This document shows positions 53,910 to 64,000 of a stretch of DNA of 64,000 nt, one piece after another. The DNA is from Acidobacteriaceae bacterium KBS 89 (GTDB taxonomy: Bacteria; Acidobacteriota; Terriglobia; Terriglobales; Acidobacteriaceae). Numbering within the stretch: the stretch's first letter is position 1; each line of letters begins with the position of its first letter. The notes beneath the pieces were generated by a model. The model did not search any database. It had not been told where the DNA came from and saw only the letters and a list, made by a program, of their open reading frames with translations. Both the position numbers and the translations under genes were made by a program. The stretch covers positions 496,001 to 560,000 of the forward strand of contig KB906755.1 of the NCBI GenBank assembly GCA_000381605.1, in the 5' to 3' direction.

Positions 53910-55189
53910 TATTTGCCTCCTGCGGCGACGAGTTCTGGTTCTGCGAGGCCGTCGAGCTCGCGGAGGTAGGCGTCGAAGTCAGCGAGGCGCGGACGGACGG
54001 CGCGCTCCTGCTGGTAGTGTCCGTTGAGGGCGTCGGTGGTCTTGAGGCCGTTGCCTGTGATGCAGGTGACGGTGATCTGATCTTTGGCGATGCGGCTGTC
54101 GGCGTAGAGGCGCGCGGTAACGGCGGTGGTGACGCCGCCGGCAGTCTCGGTGAAGATGCCTTCGGTCTCGGCTAGCTCCTGGATGCCAGAGACGATCTCG
54201 AGGTCAGAGACGTCCTCGGCCCAGCCACCCGAACCCAGGATCATCTTTGCGGCGGCGGGACCGTCGTTGGGATTGCCGATGGCGAGCGAGCGGGCGATGG
54301 TATTGGGGCGCTGGGGAACCACGTCGTCAGTTCCCTGCTTGACGGCGACGGAGATGGGGGAGCAGCCGGTGGCCTGGGCTCCGAAGAAGCGGACAGGCTT
54401 TTCTTCGACGAGGCCGAGGTAGATGAGTTCGTTGAAGGCCTTGCGAATTTTGCGGATGAGCGAGCCGCCAGCCATGGGGACGACGACGTTGTCGGGGAGA
54501 CGCCAGCCGAGTTGTTCGGCGATCTCGTAGCCCACGGTCTTAGAGCCTTCGGCGTAGTAGGGACGGAGGTTGACGTTGACGAAGCCCCAGGCGTATTCGT
54601 CGGCAATCTGGGTGCAGAGGCGGTTGACGTGGTCGTAGTTGCCGTCGATGCGGACGAGACGCGCGCCGTAGACCTGGGTGTTGAGGATCTTGGCTGGCTC
54701 GAGGTCGGCCGGAACGAGGATGCAGGCCTTGAGGCCGAGGCGGGCGGACTGGGCGGCGACAGAATTGGCGAGGTTGCCGGTGGAGGAGCAGCCGACAGTC
54801 TCAAAGCCGAACTTTTGCGCGTTGGCAAGGGCGACTGAGACGACACGATCTTTGAAGCTGAGGGTTGGGAAGCAGACGGCGTCGTTCTTGACGTAGAGGT
54901 TTGTCGCGCCAATGCGTTTGCCGAGGTTCTTTGCGCGGACGAGCGGGGTGAAGCCTACGGGGAGGTCGGGCTGGAAGCCGTCGGGGATGGGGAGGAGCGC
55001 GGCGTAGCGCCAGATGTTTGCTGGGCCGGCGGCGATGTTTTCGCGGGTGAAGATGCCACGGACGGCGTCGAGGTCGTAGATGACTTCGAGGGGAGCGATA
55101 CAGTCGGGGCAGGCGGAGAGGGGTTGGTTGCCGTACCCTTTACCGCACTCGTTGCACTTCAGCTCATACCGGCTACAGGAATAGTTCAT
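53909..55189 (-). CDS. Threonine-synthase-like PLP enzyme under SAM-riboswitch control
   Basis: About 426 residues; start set to ATG at 55189, since the longer frame to 55306 crosses the riboswitch. An N-terminal zinc-ribbon-like part (CNECGKGYGNQPLSACPDC) is followed by a fold-type II PLP domain with the lysine in FPTLSFKDRVVSVALANA, the phosphate loop GCSSTGNLANSVAAQSARLG, and NGLKTTDALNG. Canonical threonine synthases read PTGSFKDRG; Leu and Val replace the glycines here. Control by a SAM riboswitch and coupling to a sulfur carrier suggest the product may be homocysteine from O-phosphohomoserine rather than threonine; plain threonine synthase remains possible. Confidence 0.85.
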   Translation of the reverse strand: MNYSCSRYELKCNECGKGYGNQPLSACPDCIAPLEVIYDLDAVRGIFTRENIAAGPANIWRYAALLPIPDGFQPDLPVGFTPLVRAKNLGKRIGATNLYVKNDAVCFPTLSFKDRVVSVALANAQKFGFETVGCSSTGNLANSVAAQSARLGLKACILVPADLEPAKILNTQVYGARLVRIDGNYDHVNRLCTQIADEYAWGFVNVNLRPYYAEGSKTVGYEIAEQLGWRLPDNVVVPMAGGSLIRKIRKAFNELIYLGLVEEKPVRFFGAQATGCSPISVAVKQGTDDVVPQRPNTIARSLAIGNPNDGPAAAKMILGSGGWAEDVSDLEIVSGIQELAETEGIFTETAGGVTTAVTARLYADSRIAKDQITVTCITGNGLKTTDALNGHYQQERAVRPRLADFDAYLRELDGLAEPELVAAGGK

Positions 55190-55297
55190 GAGGCTCTTTC
55201 CGAGGGGGAAAGGGTTCTGAGCTTTTTGACTTTTCTCTTTGGGGGGCGGAGGGAGCGTGAAATGCGGGTGCAGACCGTTATTCCGGCTGCGGGTACC

Positions 55298-55416
55298 GAA
55301 TCTCATGTTCCCTGGGCTGAAACCATCCAGGAGAGAGTTGACACCGGTACGCCTTTGTTCTGTCCGGTTGTCGTGGCGTCAAAGGGCTCGTCCCTCAACC
55401 ACTCTGCATGAAATTC
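55298..55416 (-). promoter_or_regulatory. SAM-I (S-box) riboswitch
   Basis: Read on the minus strand, P1 arms GAATTTCATG (55416-55407) and CATGAGATTC (55307-55298) pair over 10 positions with one G-T. Between them are the S-box core blocks: GAGGGACGAGCCC (55396-55384), GACAACC (55372-55366) and GGTGTCAACTC (55345-55335). These fit the SAM-I consensus in order and spacing. It lies 108 bases before the threonine-synthase-like ATG. No clear terminator stem with T-run was found, so control may be at translation or by Rho. Confidence 0.88.
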
Positions 55417-55581
55417 AAATCTGCCGAAGCAGACTGGAATACTTCGTTTGTATCACAGCAGGTGGATGGCCGCAACCCTGGGGGTACGGTGGCGCGGAAG
55501 TTGTATCGACGGGGTGAGTTGGGGTTGGGTGTACTGGAGGGGTGTGATGGGAGTCGGAAGCCGGCTCAGGAGAGGACCTCG

Positions 55582-55905
55582 ATGAAGAGATATCTGAAGT
55601 TTGCTGCAGGTTTCTGGATGAGCGCGTTCCTGATGACGGGTTCGATGGTTATGGCGCAGACCACGTCGACTACAAAGGCGAAGAAAAGGGGCACGAGTTC
55701 AACGTCAAGCACTGCCCCGGCCTCAAATACCACCAACTCAGGCCAACCGCAGAGCGGAACGGCGACTGCGCCAGCGGCCTCGGCCGATAACTCTACGACG
55801 CAGACGGCGGTGGCTCCGAATGCTCAGCCGGGCACGACGACGCCTACCGGGCCGAAGATGATGGTTGGCCCTGACAAACACATGATTCCGGTCCCACAGG
55901 AATAG
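55582..55905 (+). CDS. Small secreted Thr/Ser/Ala-rich protein
   Basis: About 107 residues from ATG at 55582, with AGGAGAGG upstream; the frame back to 55408 runs antisense through the riboswitch and was trimmed. A signal peptide (FAAGFWMSAFLMTGSMVMAQ) is followed by low-complexity Thr/Ser/Ala/Pro sequence and a conserved-looking end (KMMVGPDKHMIPVPQE). Not recognised; intrinsically disordered. Its stop codon directly abuts the stop of the convergent receiver-like gene. Confidence 0.65.
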   Translation: MKRYLKFAAGFWMSAFLMTGSMVMAQTTSTTKAKKRGTSSTSSTAPASNTTNSGQPQSGTATAPAASADNSTTQTAVAPNAQPGTTTPTGPKMMVGPDKHMIPVPQE

Positions 55906-56307
55906 TCAAGGCTTGACGGTGGGCGGGACGATCTCGCGCACGCCCTGGGCGAATGCGGCGGGGTCAAACTCTGTGCGGAGAATCTCGTCCGGACAGTCGG
56001 TCATGATAGCGACACGCCAGTTGCAGACGAAGGCTACGAGTTGCCCCGGTTGCGCGGTTTTAATCTCGGAACACATATGTTCTGCGGCCGGGATACCGGT
56101 CTCTCCCTCAACATCGATGAGAACAAGATCGTACTGGCGTCCCCAGAACATGGACAGGCCTTCGGTGTGGCTGAGAGTGGAATCGACCTGAAAGCCTGAG
56201 AGAGCAAGGACGCGATCGCGAAGTGGGCGGATTGTTTCGCGGGTGCAGATGTGCAGCACAGTGCGCTGGCTGTTTGTGGGGTTTTGGCTTGTAGTTGTGT
56301 CTGTCAT
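55906..56307 (-). CDS. Degenerate receiver-like protein
   Basis: Protein of 133 residues resembling a response-regulator receiver. Strand 3 is YDLVLIDVEGETG with the phospho-acceptor-type Asp, but the acidic pair after strand 1 is missing (VLHICTRETIRPLRDRVLAL) and the switch Thr and Lys positions (VAFVCNWRVAI) are not typical. Probably not phosphorylated; a binding scaffold is plausible. No kinase or output domain is nearby. It lies between metH and the riboswitch on the same strand. Confidence 0.65.
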   Translation of the reverse strand: MTDTTTSQNPTNSQRTVLHICTRETIRPLRDRVLALSGFQVDSTLSHTEGLSMFWGRQYDLVLIDVEGETGIPAAEHMCSEIKTAQPGQLVAFVCNWRVAIMTDCPDEILRTEFDPAAFAQGVREIVPPTVKP

Positions 56308-56510
56308 GTTTTCGGTAGAGAGAGTACGTCCTGTTTTGTCTTCGCAATAACAAATGTGACACTAGTGGCCATCGTTTGCTAGCACCTACGGGAGACGGCT
56401 ACCTGTTATTTTACCGGGCGTTCAGTCTTGCGGCGGTTTTATGTCGGGTACATGACATAGGGTTGGATGCATTCGGACCTGTCTATACAGCTTGAGGACA
56501 AGATGACCCC

Positions 56511-59227
<2,717 letters not shown>

Positions 59228-59231
<4 letters not shown>

Positions 59232-60328
59232 GCTGCGACCTCGATCTGGCCGAGTTTTCGCGGAGGTTGGCCTTCGAGTGCTTTGGCAATGGCCGCAATG
59301 TGCTCGGGGGTGTTGCCGCAGCAGCCGCCGGCGATGTTGATGAGGCCCCCCTTTGCGAAGTCGCGGAGATAGCGGGCCATGTCTTCGGGTTCTAGATCGA
59401 AGCCAGTAACCGAAAGAGGGTTCGGCAAACCGGCGTTCGGGTAGCACGAGATGGCGACGTCGGCCTTCTCGGAGAGTTCCTCCAGAAAGGGATACATCAG
59501 ATCGGGGCCGAGAGAGCAGTTGAGGCCAATGGAGAGCGGCTTTACGTGCTTGACCGCGTTCCAGAAGGCTTCGGTGGTCTGTGCGGAGATCATCGTCTCG
59601 CCGCCACGGCCTACTGCGGCTGAGATCATTACTGGGAGCTGCTTGCCGTCCTCGTCGAAGACCTCGCGGATGGCGACGAGTGCCGCCTTGGCGTTGAGCG
59701 AGTCGAAGATTGTCTCGACGAGAAGCAGGTCTGATCCGCCAGCGATAAGGGCGCGCACCTGCTCGGCGTAGGCTGTCTTCACTTGATCGAAGGTGACTAC
59801 GCGAAAGCCTGCGTCATCGGCATCGGGTGAGTTCGAGAGAGACACGGTCAGCGGCCCAATCGCTCCGGCGACGAAGCGCTGACGCCCGGTTTCGTTGGCG
59901 ACTCGGTCGGCCCACTCGCGGCATTGCTTTGCGGATTGCTCGTTGATCTCCCAGGCGAGGTTGCTGAGCATTGGATCGTCGATGATCTTCTGGTAGAACT
60001 CCGGGTCTTTGCGGCCACCGTGCTCTCGCGGGTCATCCACAAAGAATTCGCTTTGTGTGATGCTGGTCGCTCCGAAGGTGTTCGTCTCGATGATGTCTGC
60101 ACCAGCCTCGAGGAAGCGGCGATGGATGTCGCAGATCATCTTCGGCTGCGTCAGGGAGAAGAGGTCGCCGTTGTTCAGCATGTCCTTGGTCGAGTCCTTG
60201 AAGCGGTCTCCGCGGATGTCTGCTTCCTTCATGCCGTAGGTGCGGATCGTCGTGCCCATCGCTCCATCGATGATGGCGATACGGTTCTCGAGAATCTTTT
60301 CCAGAGGATGCTGATGGATTGTCGTCAT
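59228..60328 (-). CDS. metH: Methionine synthase, homocysteine-binding part (split MetH, N-terminal polypeptide)
   Basis: About 366 residues from ATG at 60328 ([16 protein letters not shown]); a frame to 60403 adds a non-conserved N-terminus. Homocysteine S-methyltransferase barrel: [20 protein letters not shown] at the start, [19 protein letters not shown], and the three zinc cysteines in [10 protein letters not shown] and [16 protein letters not shown]. It binds and activates homocysteine. The stop overlaps the start of the folate/B12 gene. The break falls exactly at the natural module boundary, so this is a split enzyme rather than a frameshift. Confidence 0.92.
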
Positions 60329-60434
60329 CTCTATCTGATGTCCCTCACTGGTCGCGCGGTGCGTTCTCGCGCCCATCGTAGTACGGAGAGCCATTATGGC
60401 CACCGTTCGTTCTTACGCGTCAACCTGCATGTTT

Positions 60435-60938
60435 TTAGGCGAGGATCTCGGCCTTGTCCTTGTCCGAAGTTACGACGTCCGGGAGCATCGGCGTGGGGAC
60501 GAGAAGGTCTTCCTTACGCATGACCAGGTTGGTTGCGTTGAGGCTGGCGAGCTCGAAGCCGTGGCCGTGGGTGATGGCGTCGGTGGGGCAGGCCTCGACA
60601 CAGTAGCCGCAGAAGATGCAGCGGTTGTAGTCGATGTTGTAGACCTTGGCGTAGCGCTCGGCGCTGGAGATGCGTTTTTCTTCGGTGTTCTCGGCTGCTT
60701 CGATGTAGATGCAGTTTGATGGGCAGGCGGCGGCGCAGAGGAAGCAGGCTACACACTTCTCGAGGCCGTTTTCGTCGCGCTGGAGCTGGTGCTTGCCGCG
60801 GAAACGCTCCTGAAATTTTGCGCCGCGCATGGGGCCTTTGCCGTCGGGGTAGTTTTCTACCTCAGTCGGCTGGAAGACTTCCTTCAGCGTGATGCTCATT
60901 CCCTTGGCTATGGCGGCTGCGTCCTTGACTATAGACAT
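60435..60938 (-). CDS. nuoI: NADH-quinone oxidoreductase subunit I (isolated)
   Basis: Ferredoxin-like 8Fe-8S subunit of 167 residues from ATG at 60938; the longer frame to 61220 runs antisense to the next gene. Two cluster motifs: CVACFLCAAACPSNCIYIEA and YNRCIFCGYCVEACPTDAIT. GMSITLKEVFQPTEVENYPD at the start is typical NuoI. It carries electrons between peripheral iron-sulfur clusters and the quinone site. No other nuo gene lies in view, so it belongs to a complex coded elsewhere. It is 39 bases from the divergent next gene. Confidence 0.92.
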   Translation of the reverse strand: MSIVKDAAAIAKGMSITLKEVFQPTEVENYPDGKGPMRGAKFQERFRGKHQLQRDENGLEKCVACFLCAAACPSNCIYIEAAENTEEKRISSAERYAKVYNIDYNRCIFCGYCVEACPTDAITHGHGFELASLNATNLVMRKEDLLVPTPMLPDVVTSDKDKAEILA

Positions 60939-60977
60939 GCCTTGAGTATACGACGGGGGCGCGGTAGGCTGAAAGCC

Positions 60978-61538
60978 ATGAAGATGACTGCCTCTTCCCT
61001 CTCGACGTTGATTGTGCTGGGTTTCCTGGTGATGAGTCCTGTTCGTGTGCATGCGCAAGCGGCGCCGAAGACCGAGATGGGAGCGATGGCGGAGCATGAG
61101 CATGCGCCGGCGTCTCCTTCGAAGAGCTTGATGCTGACAGTGGACGGCAAGGCGACAACGCTTTCCGTTGCGGAGCTGCAGGCGATGCCGCAGAAGACGG
61201 TGACCGTCCACAATGAGCATACGAAGGCCGACGAGACCTACACTGGCGTGCTTTTAGGTGATCTGCTGGCGAAGTATGGGTTTCCCGTGGATAAGACGAC
61301 ACACCGGAAGATGCTGCGGAGTTACCTGATTGCCGAGGGCACGGACAAGTATTGGGTGCTTTATTCGGTGACGGAGATTGAAGGCTCGGAGCATAACGGC
61401 GACGTGATTGTGGCGACCAGCGTGGGAGGAAAGCCGCTGGCTGAGGATGGGCAATTCAAGTTGATCGATAGCGGCGATAAAAAGCCGCAACGGTGGGTGC
61501 GGAATCTTAGTGCGATTACGTTGAAGAGCGCAGAGTAG
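60978..61538 (+). CDS. Exported molybdopterin-oxidoreductase-fold protein
   Basis: About 186 residues from ATG at 60978; the open frame back to 60789 overlaps nuoI. Signal peptide LSTLIVLGFLVMSPVRVHAQ, then a His/Glu-containing linker (MAEHEHAPASPS). The rest looks like a small sulfite-oxidase-type molybdopterin-binding fold: LSVAELQAMPQKTVTVHNEH, TYTGVLLGDLLAKYGFPVDK and WVLYSVTEIEGSEHNGDVIV. The usual cofactor Cys is absent, so it probably does not hold molybdenum. Role unknown. It meets the PagL-like gene 7 bases away. Confidence 0.75.
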   Translation: MKMTASSLSTLIVLGFLVMSPVRVHAQAAPKTEMGAMAEHEHAPASPSKSLMLTVDGKATTLSVAELQAMPQKTVTVHNEHTKADETYTGVLLGDLLAKYGFPVDKTTHRKMLRSYLIAEGTDKYWVLYSVTEIEGSEHNGDVIVATSVGGKPLAEDGQFKLIDSGDKKPQRWVRNLSAITLKSAE

Positions 61539-61545
61539 AACGCTG

Positions 61546-62289
61546 TTATCGGCCGAAAGTATAAGTGAACTTGAAGAGTCCGCTGTCGACGCCGTAGTTC
61601 GTTAGGGCAGTATTGGCATTCGAAAAGTGCTGGAGTTGGTATTCGAGCCGCATGGATTGGGTCGAAGTCCGAAAATACTCGACACCAGCACCTACCTGAA
61701 ACATGAAATTGAATGAACCTCCCGTGTCCACGGGAATTTTTTTCGCTGAAAGCAGAAAGCCAGTCAGGATGCTGCCCGTGGGTTGCCATCGTTTCCGGGG
61801 GAGGAGATTTATCCTTGTGCCCAGCGGGGAGAGTCCTTCGACATAGGTCCAGCGGCGTCCGCAGGTGAGGTTTAGCGTGCCTGCGTACAGTACGCCAGTA
61901 AACGGGTTTATTTGGGAATACTCCTCTGATGACGGCCTACAGCTAATTGTTGCAGTGGGGCTACCGGCAAACGTCTGGGTGGGCGGTGGTGATGTCTGAA
62001 TGTTAGTGACGGTGACCGTAAGGTCGCTCTCTGCAATGAGCGGACGAAATTCTCCAGTATATTTCCAGAGGAGGTTGGGCGTAACTATGAGCCTGCGCTC
62101 GTATTGGAAGCCGAGTTCAGTGAACTTGCGCCCTTCAGCGCTTCCAAGAGCGATGCGGCTCGAGTCGTTGGAATAATCGACAAAAATGGAGAAGGTGTTT
62201 TTGCTGCCGAAGGTAGCCGAGTCCGGAACTTGAGCTAACGCTTGTGGAACAAGAGCTAGAAAAACTGCAAGAACTGCAACTGGCTTCAT
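61546..62289 (-). CDS. Outer-membrane PagL-like acyloxyacyl hydrolase (lipid A 3-O-deacylase type)
   Basis: Protein of 247 residues. Signal peptide MKPVAVLAVFLALVPQALAQ, then an eight-strand barrel pattern. The C-terminal active-site stretch is EYQLQHFSNANTALTNYGVD, with the His-x-Ser of PagL; an acidic residue (Asp) sits about 12 positions after the Ser, where I recall Glu in the Pseudomonas enzyme. PagL removes an acyl chain from lipid A at the outer membrane. It ends FKFTYTFGR with the aromatic barrel terminus. No lipid A genes are adjacent. Confidence 0.7.
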   Translation of the reverse strand: MKPVAVLAVFLALVPQALAQVPDSATFGSKNTFSIFVDYSNDSSRIALGSAEGRKFTELGFQYERRLIVTPNLLWKYTGEFRPLIAESDLTVTVTNIQTSPPPTQTFAGSPTATISCRPSSEEYSQINPFTGVLYAGTLNLTCGRRWTYVEGLSPLGTRINLLPRKRWQPTGSILTGFLLSAKKIPVDTGGSFNFMFQVGAGVEYFRTSTQSMRLEYQLQHFSNANTALTNYGVDSGLFKFTYTFGR

Positions 62290-62348
62290 TCGGTCCCCGT
62301 TAATCTCAAGTTAGAACAGGTTCATCGTTTCAACTAGATTATGAGAAT

Positions 62349-63938
62349 TCATTCGATGCCTAATTTTTTCCAGAGAGCGTCAATCTTTGTTTTTACTTCG
62401 GTGTCCATTGTGAGCATGGGGGGCCAGGGGCGAGTGAAGCCTTCGGCGGCCCATTTGCGCGTGGCGTCGATGCCCATCTTGCTGCCGTAGTTGGGGAGAC
62501 GGGAGGCGTGGTCCAGGGAGTCTACGGGGCCGAGAGTGAATTGGATGTCACGCTCGGGGTCGATGTTGTTGGTGGTGCGGAGGGTGACTTCGGCGAGGTC
62601 GTGGACGTCGCAGTCTTCGTCGACGACGATGATGCACTTGGTGAACATGGCCTGGCCCATGGCCCAAATGCCGTTCATGATTTTGCGGGCGTGGCCGGCG
62701 TAGGACTTTTTGATGGCGACGATCATGAGGTTGTGGAAGACGCCCTCGGGGGGGAGGTTGACGTCGACGATTTCGGGGAGGGGGAGTTGCATGAGCGGGA
62801 GGAAGATGCGCTCGACTGCTTTTCCCATCCAGGCGTCTTCCATGGGGGGCTTGCCTACGATGGTTGCGGCGTAGATGGGGTCTTTGCGGTGGGTGATGCA
62901 AGTGATGTGGAAGACGGGGTAGTCCTCCTGCATGGTGTAGAAGCCGGTGTGGTCGCCGAAGGGGCCTTCGGTGCGGAGTTCGCCTAGCTGGACGTAGCCT
63001 TCGAGGATGTACTCGGCGTTGGCGGGCACTTCGAGGTCGACGGTTTCGGCTTTGACTAGTTCGAGGGGCTTCTGGCGGAGGAAGCCGGAGATTAAGTATT
63101 CTTCAACGTCGGGGGGGGCGGGGACTATGGCGCTGAAGGTGGTGGCGGGGTCGGTGCCTATGGCTACGGCGACTTCCATGCGGTCTTCGCGAATGCGAGT
63201 GACGGTGGTCGTGTGGAGGGATTCGACGGAGGATGCGGCGGTAGTGCCTCCGGCGGTCAGGGCCATGAGGTCTACGTTTCCGGTGCGGTCCGCTGTAGTG
63301 GCGCGGAGACGTTCGCGCATGTGTTCGGCGGCCACCTTCTGGCGCTGCCAGTGCATGCCGGTGGTTTTGGCGTCGTAGACCTGCATGCGGTACATGCCTA
63401 CGTTGCGCTTCCCGCTGCGGGGATCGCGGGTGATGACGCAGGGGAGGGTGATGAAGCGGCCTCCGTCCTGGGGCCAAGTTTTCAGGATAGGGAGGTCGAG
63501 GAGATTGACGTCTTCGCCGCGATGGATGACCTGCTTGCAGGAGGCGTCTTTTGCGGGAATGACTTTGGGGAAGAAGCTGCCCACCTCGGCTAGCATGGGG
63601 AGCATCTTTACCTTGTCCATGAAGCTGGTGGGGGTTTGGGGCTTTAGGAGAGTGCGGATGCGGTCGGCGATGTCGTCGAGGGAGTCGGTTTCGAGGGCGA
63701 GGCGCATGCGGCGTTCGCTGCCGAATTGGTTCATGAGGACTCGGGCGCCGGGATGGCCTTTTACGTTTTCGAAGAGGAGGGCGGGGCCGCCGGCTTTGGA
63801 TGTGCCTCGGCCTAGCTTGGCGGCGCGGTCGGCGATCTCGGCCATCTCGAGGATGGGGTCTACTTCGGCGGTGATGCGTTTGAGTTCACCGGATTTTTCG
63901 AGTGTCTTGATCCATTCGCGCAGGTCGGTGTAGGCCAA
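62349..63938 (-). CDS. UbiD-family decarboxylase (quinone biosynthesis or aromatic acid)
   Basis: Protein of 529 residues; TTG start with AGGAG six bases upstream. UbiD enzymes use prenylated flavin to remove a carboxylate. It begins MAYTDLREWIKTLEKSGELK, with GGPALLFENVKGHPGARVLM, LPILKTWPQDGGRFITLPCV and LRTEGPFGDHTGFYTMQEDY (E-rich flavin/Mn site). Menaquinone decarboxylases and aromatic decarboxylases look alike at this level, so the substrate is open; no UbiX-type gene is in view. Its start lies 18 bases from the repeat copy at the window edge. Confidence 0.9.
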   Translation of the reverse strand: MAYTDLREWIKTLEKSGELKRITAEVDPILEMAEIADRAAKLGRGTSKAGGPALLFENVKGHPGARVLMNQFGSERRMRLALETDSLDDIADRIRTLLKPQTPTSFMDKVKMLPMLAEVGSFFPKVIPAKDASCKQVIHRGEDVNLLDLPILKTWPQDGGRFITLPCVITRDPRSGKRNVGMYRMQVYDAKTTGMHWQRQKVAAEHMRERLRATTADRTGNVDLMALTAGGTTAASSVESLHTTTVTRIREDRMEVAVAIGTDPATTFSAIVPAPPDVEEYLISGFLRQKPLELVKAETVDLEVPANAEYILEGYVQLGELRTEGPFGDHTGFYTMQEDYPVFHITCITHRKDPIYAATIVGKPPMEDAWMGKAVERIFLPLMQLPLPEIVDVNLPPEGVFHNLMIVAIKKSYAGHARKIMNGIWAMGQAMFTKCIIVVDEDCDVHDLAEVTLRTTNNIDPERDIQFTLGPVDSLDHASRLPNYGSKMGIDATRKWAAEGFTRPWPPMLTMDTEVKTKIDALWKKLGIE

Positions 63939-63955
63939 TTGATTCTCCTGGTTTG

Positions 63956-64000
63956 GGTATCCCCCATCCCGGCAAAAGTGTGCAAAGTCTTCGAACCAGA
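63956..64000. repeat. Interspersed intergenic repeat, copy 2 (cut by window end)
   Basis: Begins GGTATCCCCC and shares AAAAGTGTGCAAAGTCTTCG and the following AAC-AGA with copy 1 at 20369-20414. Like copy 1 it lies just upstream of a minus-strand gene. Confidence 0.75.

Noticed and set aside
55408..55581. N-terminal extension of the small secreted protein
   Set aside because: Begins in the DNA of the SAM riboswitch; the signal peptide and AGGAGAGG mark ATG at 55582.
60329..60434. Second SAM riboswitch before split metH
   Set aside because: The 106-base gap lacks the GAGGGA...GGCAACC order; a lone GAGGGA near the start is not enough.

Overview
The window looks like ordinary chromosome from an Acidobacteriota member of the Terriglobia type (Granulicella/Edaphobacter/Terriglobus-like). 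The assignment rests on gene content: an orphan MacB/FtsX permease of the acidobacterial duplicated type, a VWFA-related protein of the acidobacterial type, SpoIVB-like S55 and DinB-family proteins, many secreted hydrolases, high GC by eye, and frequent 1-8 nt stop/start overlaps. I see no CRISPR array, intact insertion sequence, prophage or rRNA operon. One tRNA (Gln, CUG anticodon) is present.

Layout. 0-5.6 kb: a zinc alcohol dehydrogenase cut by the window edge, a DUF1080 sugar hydrolase, a GYD protein, a small Cys-containing protein behind a sigma-54-like promoter, a secreted alpha-amylase and two secreted unknowns. 5.7-10.8 kb: tetrapyrrole genes (hemC, hemA, a CcsA/HemX membrane protein) with a Tat-exported DinB protein and a FecR-like Gly-rich protein between them. 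10.9-16.5 kb: mutS-anmK-oligopeptide-binding lipoprotein, translationally coupled. 16.5-20.3 kb: an ArsR-SRPBCC-VOC operon, an outer-membrane barrel protein that seems to start at ATT, tRNA-Gln, DinB and a signal-less BtuF-like protein. 20.6-33.8 kb: a GH28-like plus CBM9/PKD pair, VWFA, S55 peptidase, alcohol dehydrogenase, beta-propeller, TRIC channel, and a LolC/E-AhpD-LolD cluster. 34-47.8 kb: a proteostasis block (clpC, then tig-clpP-clpX-lon) with cupin, MFS, YtxH, uracil-DNA glycosylase and a mutarotase-like gene between. 47.8-53.5 kb: an 820-base non-coding stretch with repeats and an operator-like promoter, an ABC exporter pair and an ADOP permease. 53.6-61 kb: a methionine/one-carbon locus. 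61-64 kb: a molybdopterin-fold protein, a PagL-like protein and a UbiD-family decarboxylase.

The most interesting part is at 53.6-60.4 kb. A SAM-I (S-box) riboswitch precedes a threonine-synthase-like PLP enzyme whose stop overlaps the start of a CysO-like sulfur-carrier protein ending in GGTE. Close by, on the same strand, methionine synthase MetH is split into two GTGA-overlapping genes (homocysteine module; folate/B12/activation modules). Together these suggest a SAM-repressed route in which a thiocarboxylated carrier protein feeds sulfur to O-phosphohomoserine to make homocysteine, which the split MetH then methylates. This is inference; the sequence shows only the genes, their order and the riboswitch.

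Start codons were re-chosen where the longest open frame ran back over a neighbouring gene; each case is explained in its entry. GC and similarity statements are by eye; no search was run.
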